A DNA stretch of 64,000 nucleotides from the NCBI RefSeq assembly GCF_028330985.1, contig NZ_JAQMUE010000100.1, positions 1 through 64,000 on the forward strand, written 5' to 3'. The DNA comes from Roseofilum reptotaenium CS-1145 (GTDB taxonomy: Bacteria > Cyanobacteriota > Cyanobacteriia > Cyanobacteriales > Desertifilaceae). Below are positions 36,923 to 45,494 of this stretch, one piece after another (within the stretch, counting starts at the first letter, position 1; the number at the start of each line of letters is the position of its first letter). Below the pieces are notes generated by a model. That model was not told where the DNA came from and ran no database searches. It worked only from the letters and a program-made list of their open reading frames with translations. Both the position numbers and the translations under genes were made by a program.

Positions 36923-37966
36923 TTACTCCACAATTGCTCCTTTATCGCGCAAATGTTGCTTCAGGGCTGAGGACAATTTCGGATTATCCTTAAAATAGGC
37001 TTGATTGACATGGGCTTTATCAATATTTGCCTGTTTTAAGAGCGTTCCCGTCAACTGGGCTTCCTCTAAATTGACATCAGTTAAATCCGAATTGGATAAA
37101 TCCGCATTCGATAAATTGGCACGGGAGAAATTGGCGCGTTGCAAATACGCCCCAGATAAATTTGCCTCTTCCAAATTGGCATCACTCAGATCGGCACGGG
37201 GTAAAACCGTGCGTAAATCTGCCCCTTGCAAATTAGCGTACTGTAAATTAGCATCGCGCAAATTGGCATTACTTAAAATTGCTTTTTCCAGGTTGGCATG
37301 GCTTAACTGAGCATGGGATAAATCCGCTAAACTCAAATCTGCACCGCTCAAATTTACCTTTGTTAAATCTGCTCCAGCTAAATTAGCATAATGAAAATTC
37401 ACCTCAGCTAAATTGGCTCCAGCAAAATCAGATAAGGGATTTAAACCTACCTGTTGGGCAATGTCTAACATATCTTGGTTTTGGGTTTGCCGTAATTGGT
37501 TGGCGATCGCCCATTGCTCCTGCAAACAGCGCTGTGCTTCTTCCCAATTTTGCATCACTTGATACACTTGACGCAGATTGAGTAACGCCTGTCCTTGCAG
37601 TCCTAAATTCCCCCATTTCCGAGTGAGTAGTAACCCTTGTTGATAAGAGTTCAGTGCTTGGGGAAAATCTTGCAAACGACTATAAGCATTACCCAAATTA
37701 TTCAGGGCATTCTGTTGTCCTGGACGATCGCCAATCTCTTGCGCTAAACTCAAATGCTGTTTATAGTAGGCGATCGCTTCTTCAAGATCCCCTAAAGCCT
37801 GACTTACAGCCCCCAAATTCCCTAAAGCCGCCCCTTGGTGATGGAGATTACCCTCGGTATGGTAGAGCGATAATGCCTGCTCCCACAGGGTTTTTGCCCC
37901 TTGCAAATTCCCCCCTTGATACTCCTGAATTCCCTGCTTAAATAGCACGTCAGCATCCTGAGACAT
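36923..37966 (-). CDS. TPR - pentapeptide repeat protein
   Basis: 347 residues. Tetratricopeptide repeats occupy about 1-165 (ALGNLGAVSQALGDLEEAIAYY and similar), then about 28 pentapeptide units from 180 to 320 (GADLSLADLSHAQLSHANL and similar). Both are protein-interaction folds and no enzyme is present. Pentapeptide proteins are abundant in cyanobacteria. It lies 105 bases upstream of the helicase-pentapeptide fusion on the same strand; the two may be linked, as their repeat arrays look alike. Confidence 0.85.
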   Translation of the reverse strand: MSQDADVLFKQGIQEYQGGNLQGAKTLWEQALSLYHTEGNLHHQGAALGNLGAVSQALGDLEEAIAYYKQHLSLAQEIGDRPGQQNALNNLGNAYSRLQDFPQALNSYQQGLLLTRKWGNLGLQGQALLNLRQVYQVMQNWEEAQRCLQEQWAIANQLRQTQNQDMLDIAQQVGLNPLSDFAGANLAEVNFHYANLAGADLTKVNLSGADLSLADLSHAQLSHANLEKAILSNANLRDANLQYANLQGADLRTVLPRADLSDANLEEANLSGAYLQRANFSRANLSNADLSNSDLTDVNLEEAQLTGTLLKQANIDKAHVNQAYFKDNPKLSSALKQHLRDKGAIVE

Positions 37967-38043
37967 ATGATAATCAGAATAAACTCAATCAAATTGACAA
38001 TAATCAGATCGAAGACCTGGTTTTATTACTGTAGACAACTCCG

Positions 38044-38919
38044 ATGAAAAAACTACTGATTACGGGCGCAAGTGGCTTTTTAGGTTGGAATTTCTGCCAA
38101 ATTGCTCAATTTCATTGGCAGGTTTATGGCACGTATCACACCCATGCCCTCAGCTTACCCCAGATTCACCTCACTGCCCTGAATCTCCTGGACTTTTCTG
38201 CCCTAGAGTGCCTGTTTACAGACATTCAACCTGATGCCATTATTCATACTGCTGCTCAATCAAGTCCCAATTATTGCCAAACCCATCCCCAGGAAACCGA
38301 TGCAATTAATATTCAGGCTGCTGTAGAAATTGCCCGATTCAGCGCCCAACGCCATATTCCCTGCGTATTTACCTCCACCGATCTTGTCTTTGATGGCACT
38401 GCTGCCCCCTACGGAGAAGCCGATCTCCCTTCCCCCATCAACCATTATGGACAGCAAAAAGTGAACGCAGAACAGGCAATGCGCCAGGAATATCCCCAGG
38501 TTACCATTTGCCGGATGCCCCTGATGTTTGGCGCAGCGCCTGCTCATGGTAGCAGTTTTATCCAACCCTTTATTAGAGTATTGAGATCCCATCAACCTCT
38601 CGCCCTCTTCACCGACGAATGGCGCACCCCTGTCAGCGCCACCACTGCCGCTCAAGGACTCCTTCTCGCCCTCAACCATCCAGGGGAACTATTTCACCTG
38701 GGAGGAAAAGAGCGCATTTCCCGCTATCAATTTGGGCAACTGATGGCAGAATCTCTACACTTACCCACGAAATTCATCCAACCCACCCGCCAACAGGATG
38801 TGCCCATGGCAGCTCGCCGCCCCCAAGATGTTTCCCTAGACAGCTCTAAAGCCTTTTCCCTGGGCTACAATCCCCCTTCCTTGCAGACACAATTACAGGC
38901 GCTCCAGGGGCAAGTTTAG
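38044..38919 (+). CDS. RmlD-like sugar-nucleotide reductase/epimerase (extended SDR)
   Basis: 291 residues. LLITGASGFLGWNFCQ binds NAD(P), HTAAQSSPNYCQ follows, FTSTDLVFDG is the active-site strand, and NHYGQQKVNAEQ holds Tyr-x3-Lys. The C-terminal half (MPLMFGAAP, DEWRTPVSA, GELFHLGGKERISRYQFG) matches the dTDP-4-dehydrorhamnose reductase subfamily. No other rml gene is near, so the sugar substrate is uncertain. Confidence 0.85.
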   Translation: MKKLLITGASGFLGWNFCQIAQFHWQVYGTYHTHALSLPQIHLTALNLLDFSALECLFTDIQPDAIIHTAAQSSPNYCQTHPQETDAINIQAAVEIARFSAQRHIPCVFTSTDLVFDGTAAPYGEADLPSPINHYGQQKVNAEQAMRQEYPQVTICRMPLMFGAAPAHGSSFIQPFIRVLRSHQPLALFTDEWRTPVSATTAAQGLLLALNHPGELFHLGGKERISRYQFGQLMAESLHLPTKFIQPTRQQDVPMAARRPQDVSLDSSKAFSLGYNPPSLQTQLQALQGQV

Positions 38920-39174
38920 AGGTTGAGAAACTCCTCTAATACTAGAGAGGCGATGTTTCTATTTCGGGTTTAGTATTGAGACTTTCAAAGCTGAACCATA
39001 AGCTTACTTTCTCATGAGACTGCTTGCAGAAGTCAGGAAATAGGAACCCGATTTCTGCCACATTGCCCTCTTCTCCCACAGTTTCCATAGAAATCTAGTT
39101 TATTGCCATCTTCCCCGATCCAAACCCAGCAATGGCGCTAAACTATCAACAGGGTTAATCATGAGGAAAAAATC

Positions 39175-40068
39175 ATGGCAAAGTCAATTATTCAGCTTGT
39201 CGATGAGCTGCCCGAAGATAACATTACTGTCAAAGTTTTAAAAGCTCTCGATTTTGTTGCGCCGGGAGAATGGAATAATGTGATCGGATTTGATCTTACC
39301 ATCACCCATTTTACCGGAGAAACTGACCCAAAAATCATTCAACGTATTCGCGATCGCGCCGCTGCTCTCTATCTCGATCCCGCCCAAGGCTATCAAGGGG
39401 CAGTCCAACTCTATCAGACCATTGATAAAGCCGATGTCGCCATGGGCACAGCCGCCTTAGCCAATAAGGTGAGTGAAAAGTTAAGTTTTCTCTCTTTTCT
39501 GGGCAACCTTACCCCCAAAGCCGAGACAACCCAAACCATTGATTTATTACTCAAGATTGTCGTCGAAGTGATTGCTTTTTGCAAACTCAATGGCATTCCC
39601 CAACCTAATCCCCAACTCTTTGCTAATTCTCTGGCTAAAAACTATCACAATGCTGGCTTAATCCGCATGGTTGCCTTGGTGTGTGAGGATCTCCGTGGCG
39701 AAGGAGAAATCGAGTTTTCCATCGGAGATATGGTTGAAGTTTGGGATAAAAAAGAAGAAGATTGGTATGAAGCAACCATCCGCAAAGTTAAAGTCAAAAA
39801 AGATAAACCTCGGTACTATGTTCATTATGTTGGCTCTGGGTCATCCGAGGATGAATGGATCAAAGAAAAGAATGTTCGCGCTGGTAATTTTGAAGAGGCT
39901 GATGATAATGGGTATGCCGTCGGTCAAAAGGTCAAAGTCTGGGATGACGATGAAGAAGAATGGTATACCGCCAGAATTCAAAAAATCGACGGCGCTCAAT
40001 ATCGAGTACATTATCTCGATGAAGATGACTTGAATGATGAATGGGTGGACTTAGACGAAATCTGTTAA
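39175..40068 (+). CDS. Protein with tandem C-terminal Tudor-knot/chromo-barrel-like domains
   Basis: 297 residues. The N-terminal 175 residues (MAKSIIQLVDELPEDN to about NAGLIRMVALVCEDL) are helical and unlike anything I know. Two copies of a small beta-barrel follow: VEVWDKKEEDWYEATIRKV with YYVHYVGSGSSEDEWI (about 180-232), and VKVWDDDEEEWYTARIQKI with YRVHYLDEDDLNDEWV (about 245-297). The pattern V-W-D/E-W-Y-x-A-x-I and Y-x-V-H-Y-x-(D/E)-E-W is that of eukaryotic Tudor-knot or chromo-barrel domains (as in MOF/MRG15), which bind RNA or methylated tails. In a bacterium, nucleic-acid or protein binding is the cautious guess. It precedes the PD-(D/E)XK protein by 55 bases. Confidence 0.75.
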   Translation: MAKSIIQLVDELPEDNITVKVLKALDFVAPGEWNNVIGFDLTITHFTGETDPKIIQRIRDRAAALYLDPAQGYQGAVQLYQTIDKADVAMGTAALANKVSEKLSFLSFLGNLTPKAETTQTIDLLLKIVVEVIAFCKLNGIPQPNPQLFANSLAKNYHNAGLIRMVALVCEDLRGEGEIEFSIGDMVEVWDKKEEDWYEATIRKVKVKKDKPRYYVHYVGSGSSEDEWIKEKNVRAGNFEEADDNGYAVGQKVKVWDDDEEEWYTARIQKIDGAQYRVHYLDEDDLNDEWVDLDEIC

Positions 40069-40123
40069 GCAAAGGGTAAAACGCAGTTTTCTCTATTTCC
40101 TATTACCAGCGAAGCGCTATATT

Positions 40124-40744
40124 ATGTCTACTCCTTTAGCCACACAAACGATCACCCTCAGAGAACTGATCGATCGCTTTGGCTTAACCTTAACCAAAGA
40201 CGAGGAATTCTTTTCAGAATGGCAAGAAAATTTACCTGAAATTTCTCCGAGCGATCGCCAACTCCTCGATAAAGTCAAAGCCGGTTATATCAACCGACTC
40301 AACTCCCCTCCCTTACTCGAAAACGTAGTCAGGATGGCGATTTTAGACCCCATTCTATTTATCGGTGACTTCTATATCGCTCCCTTCTATGTCAAAAGTG
40401 AAGAACCGATAGAGATTAGTGCAGAAGACGAGGGGGTAATCATCAAAGGTCGAATTGATACCTTGATTTTGAAAGAACAATTTTGGATTGTGGCGATCGA
40501 ATCCAAAAAAGCCTCCTTTTCCATCGAAGAAGCACTCCCCCAGATCCTCGTCTATATGCTCGCCAGCCCTCACCCCGAACGTCCCTGTTTTGGCATGATT
40601 GCTACAGGAGGCAGCTTTATTTTTGTCAAGCTAGTCCGGAGAGAAGTCAACCGCTATGCCTTATCAGATCTGTTCAGTATTCGCAATCGTGGAAATCAAC
40701 TCTATGAAGTGCTACGAATCTTAAAACGCCTAAGTCAGTTATAG
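40124..40744 (+). CDS. PD-(D/E)XK nuclease-like protein (type I restriction R-subunit N-terminal type)
   Basis: 206 residues. The core VIIKGRIDTLILKEQFWIVAIESKKASFSIEEALPQ has the Asp, Glu-x-Lys spacing of the restriction-endonuclease fold, and resembles the HsdR N-terminal domain widespread in cyanobacteria as a stand-alone protein. No methylase or specificity subunit is adjacent, so a complete restriction system is not present here. Possibly co-transcribed with the Tudor-knot-like gene, though a dispersed repeat (40108-40121) sits between them. Confidence 0.72.
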   Translation: MSTPLATQTITLRELIDRFGLTLTKDEEFFSEWQENLPEISPSDRQLLDKVKAGYINRLNSPPLLENVVRMAILDPILFIGDFYIAPFYVKSEEPIEISAEDEGVIIKGRIDTLILKEQFWIVAIESKKASFSIEEALPQILVYMLASPHPERPCFGMIATGGSFIFVKLVRREVNRYALSDLFSIRNRGNQLYEVLRILKRLSQL

Positions 40745-40888
40745 TGCTGGGTAAGGGTGAATCGAAGCCCATCCCTCTTGCCGGTTGCCTACTCAACCCA
40801 ACCTGACAATTCTGGTCAATCTTCTGTATTCTGAAAGGAAGCAACGTTATTATAATTTTTGTAAACAAACTCTAATCCCAATCCTTCC

Positions 40889-41215
40889 ATGAGTAACAGC
40901 CCTCTCCATGCCTTCTTTGTCGGTCGTGCCCTATCCGAGGCGATCGCCGAAGAAGTAGAATACACCTTAACTCATGCCCTCAGCAACTTCGGTAAAGCTG
41001 ACGCAGAACAACAAGAACGGCTCAAAAACTTCCCGCAAATGGTCTTAGATCGAGCCACAGCCGCAGAATCAGCCGCCCGGACGGGAAACCCCTCTCCCGC
41101 TTCCCCAGTTGCCAATCCTCCAGCGCGCGATCTCCAAGAAACGCTTGATGATTTGCGGGCTGAAATTGCCCAACTACGCTCTGAACTGCAAAAATATCGC
41201 TCCCGTTCCACCTAA
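40889..41215 (+). CDS. Conserved small protein with C-terminal coiled coil, unknown
   Basis: 108 residues. The N-terminal part (SPLHAFFVGRALSEAIAEEVEYTLTHALSNFGKADAEQ) is helical, then an Ala/Pro-rich linker, then a coiled coil (LQETLDDLRAEIAQLRSELQKY). I believe homologues occur throughout cyanobacteria and in plastids, but I cannot name a function. It precedes the UbiB-like kinase by 47 bases on the same strand. Confidence 0.7.
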   Translation: MSNSPLHAFFVGRALSEAIAEEVEYTLTHALSNFGKADAEQQERLKNFPQMVLDRATAAESAARTGNPSPASPVANPPARDLQETLDDLRAEIAQLRSELQKYRSRST

Positions 41216-41262
41216 ACCTCAATCCCAGACTTTCCTTAACCCAATCCATTCATGACCCACTG

Positions 41263-43014
41263 ATGACCTCTGTATCTGCGCTCTCCGACGTATCCAACGA
41301 TCCATCAGCTCTTTCCCCCTCCAGTAGCCTGGAACAAGGCTATAGCAGTAAATCCTATCGCTGGAATCGTCCCAAATATTCCCGAAACCGCCGTTTTGTC
41401 GATATCTGGAGTTTCTTCTGGCTCTTCCTAGGATCTGCGTGGCTCAATGGTAAAGCCTGGAGTTACCGAGGCGGTATGACCGAGGAAAAAATCCAAAAAA
41501 GACGGCGACAGCAAGCAATTTGGATTCGAGATACCTTCCTAGATCTAGGGCCTACCTTTATTAAACTCGGCCAACTCTTCTCCACCCGTGCGGACCTATT
41601 TCCCATCGAATATGTAGAAGAACTCTCCAAACTCCAAGACCGCGTACCTGCTTTTAGCTATGAAAAAGCGGAAAGCATTATCAAGGAAGACCTAGGAAAG
41701 TCCGTTCAAGACCTCTATAGCAATTTTGACCCCATCCCCATGGCGGCGGCTAGTTTAGGCCAGGTTCACCGGGCCCAACTCCATAGCGGTGAAGAAGTCG
41801 TGGTGAAAGTCCAACGACCCGGTCTCAGGCAATTATTTACCATTGATTTAGAGATTCTCAAAGGTATTGCCCACTATTTCCAAAATCATCCTGACTGGGG
41901 AAAGGGACGGGACTGGCTCGGCATCTATGAGGAATGTTGCCGCATTTTATGGGAAGAAATTGATTATCTCAATGAAGGGCGCAATGCAGATACCTTTCGG
42001 CGCAACTTCCGCCAAGAAAATTGGGTGAAAGTGCCCAGAGTCTATTGGCGCTATACCTCTCCCCGTGTCTTAACTCTTGAATATGCTCCAGGGATCAAAA
42101 TCAGTCAGTACGATGCCCTAGAAGCAGCCGGATTAGACCGTAAAAATTTGGCTCATTTGGGGGCTAAAGCCTATTTAATGCAAATTCTCTACAGCGGGTT
42201 TTTCCATGCTGACCCTCATCCAGGGAATATTGCCGTCAGTGCTGAAGGGGCGCTAATTTTTTATGATTTTGGCATGATGGGCCAAATTCAAGCAGTAACC
42301 CGTGAAAAACTTTTAGATACCTTTTTTGGGATTGCCCAGAAAGATGGCAATCGAGTGATGAATTCGTTGATTGCGTTGGGCGCACTGGCTCCCACAGGAG
42401 ATATGGGGCCGGTGAGGCGATCGATTCAATACATGTTGGATCATTTTATGGATCAACCTTTTGAAACTCAGTCTGTGAGTGAAATTAGTGACGATCTTTA
42501 TGAGATTGCCTACGATCAACCGTTCCGGTTTCCGGCAACGTTTACGTTTGTGATGCGTGCTTTTTCTACCTTAGAAGGGGTAGGGAAAGGTCTTGACCCA
42601 GACTTTAGTTTTATGGAAGTAGCGAAACCCTTTGCAACAGAGCTTATGAATAGTGGAAATGGATCGGCAGGAAATAATTTGTTGGGGGAACTCAGTCGCC
42701 AAGCCACTCAGATGAGTAATACGGCTTTGGGGTTGCCCCGTCGTTTAGAGGATGCTTTGGATAAGTTGGAGCAGGGGGATATCCGGGTGCGGGTCAGAGC
42801 GACAGAGAGCGATCGCATCCTTAGACGGATCAGTAGTATGAGTTTGGTGAACACCTATGGTATCCTAATTAGCGGCTTGACTATTGCTGCGGCAATTTTG
42901 GTTAGTGCTGATAAACTAGGGTTGGCCGTAGTCGTCGCTGTATTGGCGATCGCTTTAGTGGTTATGTTATTCCGTCTGATGCGGCGAATTAATCGTTTTG
43001 ATCGAATGCCTTAG
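41263..43014 (+). CDS. ABC1/UbiB-family atypical kinase (AarF)
   Basis: 583 residues. Family motifs: FIKLGQLFSTRADLFP (KxGQ), AAASLGQVHRAQL (the Ala-rich nucleotide loop), VVVKVQRPGL (lysine), HADPHPGNIAV and FYDFGMMG (DFG). Two C-terminal transmembrane helices (LISGLTIAAAILVSA and VVAVLAIALVVMLF) anchor it. UbiB/ABC1 proteins support quinone biosynthesis; cyanobacterial and plastid members affect plastoquinone and tocopherol metabolism and stress tolerance. No quinone gene is adjacent. Confidence 0.9.
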   Translation: MTSVSALSDVSNDPSALSPSSSLEQGYSSKSYRWNRPKYSRNRRFVDIWSFFWLFLGSAWLNGKAWSYRGGMTEEKIQKRRRQQAIWIRDTFLDLGPTFIKLGQLFSTRADLFPIEYVEELSKLQDRVPAFSYEKAESIIKEDLGKSVQDLYSNFDPIPMAAASLGQVHRAQLHSGEEVVVKVQRPGLRQLFTIDLEILKGIAHYFQNHPDWGKGRDWLGIYEECCRILWEEIDYLNEGRNADTFRRNFRQENWVKVPRVYWRYTSPRVLTLEYAPGIKISQYDALEAAGLDRKNLAHLGAKAYLMQILYSGFFHADPHPGNIAVSAEGALIFYDFGMMGQIQAVTREKLLDTFFGIAQKDGNRVMNSLIALGALAPTGDMGPVRRSIQYMLDHFMDQPFETQSVSEISDDLYEIAYDQPFRFPATFTFVMRAFSTLEGVGKGLDPDFSFMEVAKPFATELMNSGNGSAGNNLLGELSRQATQMSNTALGLPRRLEDALDKLEQGDIRVRVRATESDRILRRISSMSLVNTYGILISGLTIAAAILVSADKLGLAVVVAVLAIALVVMLFRLMRRINRFDRMP

Positions 43015-43122
43015 TCCTAAAGTTACCGACCAGAGGTTACAATTAGACCGCCAGAGGTTACAATTAGAGGGGAGAAATCTCTTCATAGCCATCCCTTAGT
43101 TACTGTTTTGGTCAGAAAACTT

Positions 43123-43875
43123 ATGAAACGCATCTTCACGGGTCTAACTGATACGGGGCTAGTCCGTTCTGTAAACCAAGATGCCTTCTATTATGACCCG
43201 GAAGGTCGATTTTTTATTGTTGCTGATGGTATGGGTGGCCATGCTGGTGGAGAAGAAGCCAGTAAGTTAGCCACCAAAACCATTGAAGAGTATTTATTAG
43301 TCCATTGGGACTCGGAGAAGTCTTCCGGTGAGTTATTGAAGGCAGCTCTATTGAAAGCCAATGATGCAATTGTTGAAGACCAGCGCCAATATCCTGAACG
43401 CTCCGATATGGGAACCACAGCAGTAGTGGTCTTATTCCGTCAATCTCAAGATCAGAACGTGGAAGAATCTTGGGTGGCTCACATTGGTGACTCTCGTCTC
43501 TATCGACTGCGCGGCCATAATCTGGATCAGATGACTGTCGATCATACTTGGGTTGCTAAGGCGATGGCTTCTGGAGTCCTCGATCAAGAACAGGGACGTA
43601 CCCATCCCTGGAGGCATGTGTTATCCCAATGTTTGGGACGCGAAGATACCCAAGATGAGGATATTGATGTAGATTTGATCGAGTTACAAGGACGCGATCG
43701 CCTCTTGCTCTGTAGCGACGGTTTAACCGAAGAACTCCCCGACGGAACCATCGCTTCTACCCTCAAATCGATTCGAGCCTGTAAGTCTGCTGGAGAGAAA
43801 TTAATCCAATTGGCTAAGGAAAAAGGGGGACGAGACAATATCACGGTGATTATTGTTGCCATGGACAGTGACTAG
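43123..43875 (+). CDS. PP2C-type Ser/Thr protein phosphatase
   Basis: 250 residues from MKRIFTGLTDTGLVRSVNQDAFYY. Metal-dependent phosphatase motifs: FIVADGMGGHAGGEEAS near 35, DMGTTAVV near 98, VAHIGDSRLYRL near 120, LLLCSDGLTEEL near 195 and GRDNITVIIV at the end. This is the bacterial Stp1/PrpC type that opposes Ser/Thr kinases; such a kinase lies 1.6 kb away at 45495-47129. A Met five codons upstream (43108) is an alternative start. Confidence 0.93.
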   Translation: MKRIFTGLTDTGLVRSVNQDAFYYDPEGRFFIVADGMGGHAGGEEASKLATKTIEEYLLVHWDSEKSSGELLKAALLKANDAIVEDQRQYPERSDMGTTAVVVLFRQSQDQNVEESWVAHIGDSRLYRLRGHNLDQMTVDHTWVAKAMASGVLDQEQGRTHPWRHVLSQCLGREDTQDEDIDVDLIELQGRDRLLLCSDGLTEELPDGTIASTLKSIRACKSAGEKLIQLAKEKGGRDNITVIIVAMDSD

Positions 43876-43889
43876 GCAGTGAATGGAAA

Positions 43890-43941
43890 GTAGGCAACAG
43901 GCAATAGGTAATAGGCAATAGGCAGTAGGCAGTAGGCAATT
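43890..43941. repeat. Heptamer tandem repeat (AGGCAAT/AGGCAGT type)
   Basis: Six to seven imperfect copies of a 7-base unit (TAGGCAA, TAGGTAA, TAGGCAG) immediately after the phosphatase gene. Short tandem heptamers of this kind are well known in intergenic DNA of filamentous cyanobacteria. Related GGGAATA runs occur at 17148-17172, 51462-51475 and 53062-53092. Confidence 0.75.
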
Positions 43942-44255
43942 TCCCCCTATCTCCCCACTTCCATCCCAACATCTCTAGACAAAAAACTAGAGATTTGTTC
44001 GTCATGAGCATTTTTAGCTTTGTAAACTTGCTAAAACATCCCCAAGAAAAGCCAATGTGGTCAATCTGTCAAACATTTGTTATATTTTGTAATATTACTA
44101 GACGTGCTTAAGTATGAGGAAATGGGACGGATAGGAAATAGCTCAAACATCTTTAGAGACCAGTGTCTCCATGCTATTACCCATGACCCACGACCCATAA
44201 CCAACCTACGTCGCACTATTCTCAGTCCTACTGAACCCAAATGGAGGAGTCTTCG

Positions 44256-44435
44256 ATGAACGAACCCATGCAACTCACCCTAGAACAAGAATTTAATCTT
44301 CGATCTTTCCAAACCCAAGTCGAAAAAATGAGTCGCGAGCAAGCGCAAGAATTCCTCGTCAAGCTGTATGAACAAATGATGTTACGAGAAACTATGTATC
44401 AGCAATTTATCAAACACGAGTGGGGTTTAGATTAA
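44256..44435 (+). CDS. nblA: Phycobilisome degradation protein NblA
   Basis: 59-residue helical protein that marks phycobilisomes for breakdown by Clp protease during nutrient stress. LTLEQEFNLRSFQTQVEKMS and FLVKLYEQMMLRE are the family core. Start ATG 44256 is fixed by GGAGGAG 8 bases upstream and by normal NblA length. The 380-base upstream gap holds the heptamer repeat, an AT-rich segment with the palindrome GTAATATTAC (44089-44098), and no clear NtcA site. The clpX/clpP genes of this window may encode part of the protease it uses, which is general knowledge and not linkage. Confidence 0.95.
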   Translation: MNEPMQLTLEQEFNLRSFQTQVEKMSREQAQEFLVKLYEQMMLRETMYQQFIKHEWGLD

Positions 44436-44562
44436 ATTAAGGACACCTTATCGTATCTATTGAGAACTAGAAGCTCAAGATTTGTTTGCTTGTGGGTCTA
44501 ACTTCCACTTGAGAGTGTTAGGGTAAGGGAAGATTCACACCTCGGTATTACACTTACCCCTT

Positions 44563-45441
44563 ATGTTCAAGCGTGCTTTAATCTCCACCGATTTATCCGA
44601 TGGATTATACCGTCTAGTCAATTCAGTTCCCGCTCTAGCTCAAAGTGGTTTAGAGCAAATTGTATTTAACCATTGTGTAGCCTTAGAAGGAATAATTCCC
44701 AAAGCAGATAATGAAAAGATTGAATGGGCAAAATCTCGCTTATCTGTCCTGCGCCCGAATATCCCCGATAGCTTAGAAGTCAAGGGTGAAGTCGTTCCTT
44801 CAGTGAAACCCCATGAAACCATTCTAGATGTAGCCAAAAAACATCATTCCGATGTGATTATCATGGGAGCGAATATCCATACCTTCATGGATGAACAAGT
44901 TTTTGGCAGTACCAGTCGGAGTTTAGCCGAACATACGGAGATTCCGATCATGGTTTTACGACCCCAACTGATTTCCACCTATACGTCTGAAGAATTAAAC
45001 CTGCGGTGTCGTTATCTATTTCGATATTTAATGCTCACCTATGATGGCAGTCCCAGCGCCCAATACTTGTTAAAACGAGTTAAAGATTATGCCCAAAACC
45101 GGCCGGCTAACTCCCTAGAAAAAGTACTGCTTGTTTGGGTTGTTGAAGAAGGCAGTCGCCGAGAATATAAAGATGTCAATTATGAATTAGAAAAAGCGAA
45201 CACTGAACTCCAGAAAGTGAAGGAAGACTTATCAAATCTCGATTTAGAGGTCGAAATTGAAGTGCGTCAAGGGGAAATCATTCCCCAGATTTTTGAGTCT
45301 GCCTTGATGCATGATATTAGTGCGATCGCGGTTTCATCGAGTCGCAAAAACAAGATTCTAGAATGGTCTTCACCGAGTATCAGTAACAAAATCTTGCGGC
45401 GCAGTTGGCATCCAATTCTTTACTTCTCTCCTAGTCACTAG
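44563..45441 (+). CDS. Tandem universal stress protein (UspA family)
   Basis: 292 residues with two Usp domains. The first (about 1-138) keeps the ATP-type motif VIIMGANIHTFMDEQVFGSTSRSLAEH ending in IPIMVLRP (split over residues 100-138). The second (about 155-292) has YDGSPSAQYLL and IAVSSSRKNKILEWSSPSIS in the same places, but the glycine pattern is lost. An ATP-binding first half with a degenerate second half is common. The role is in general stress; its neighbours nblA and the kinase fit a stress block. Confidence 0.85.
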   Translation: MFKRALISTDLSDGLYRLVNSVPALAQSGLEQIVFNHCVALEGIIPKADNEKIEWAKSRLSVLRPNIPDSLEVKGEVVPSVKPHETILDVAKKHHSDVIIMGANIHTFMDEQVFGSTSRSLAEHTEIPIMVLRPQLISTYTSEELNLRCRYLFRYLMLTYDGSPSAQYLLKRVKDYAQNRPANSLEKVLLVWVVEEGSRREYKDVNYELEKANTELQKVKEDLSNLDLEVEIEVRQGEIIPQIFESALMHDISAIAVSSSRKNKILEWSSPSISNKILRRSWHPILYFSPSH

Positions 45442-45494
45442 ACTTCAAAACCACAATTTAGCCCTCCTAACTTAACGAGTTCCTTGCTATATTA

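Noticed and set aside
40124-40744. Complete type I restriction system
   Set aside because: Only the nuclease-like N-terminal domain is present; no HsdM, HsdS or translocase.
43876-44255. NtcA binding site (GTA-N8-TAC) upstream of nblA
   Set aside because: Looked for through the gap; only the shorter palindrome GTAATATTAC and mismatched forms were found.
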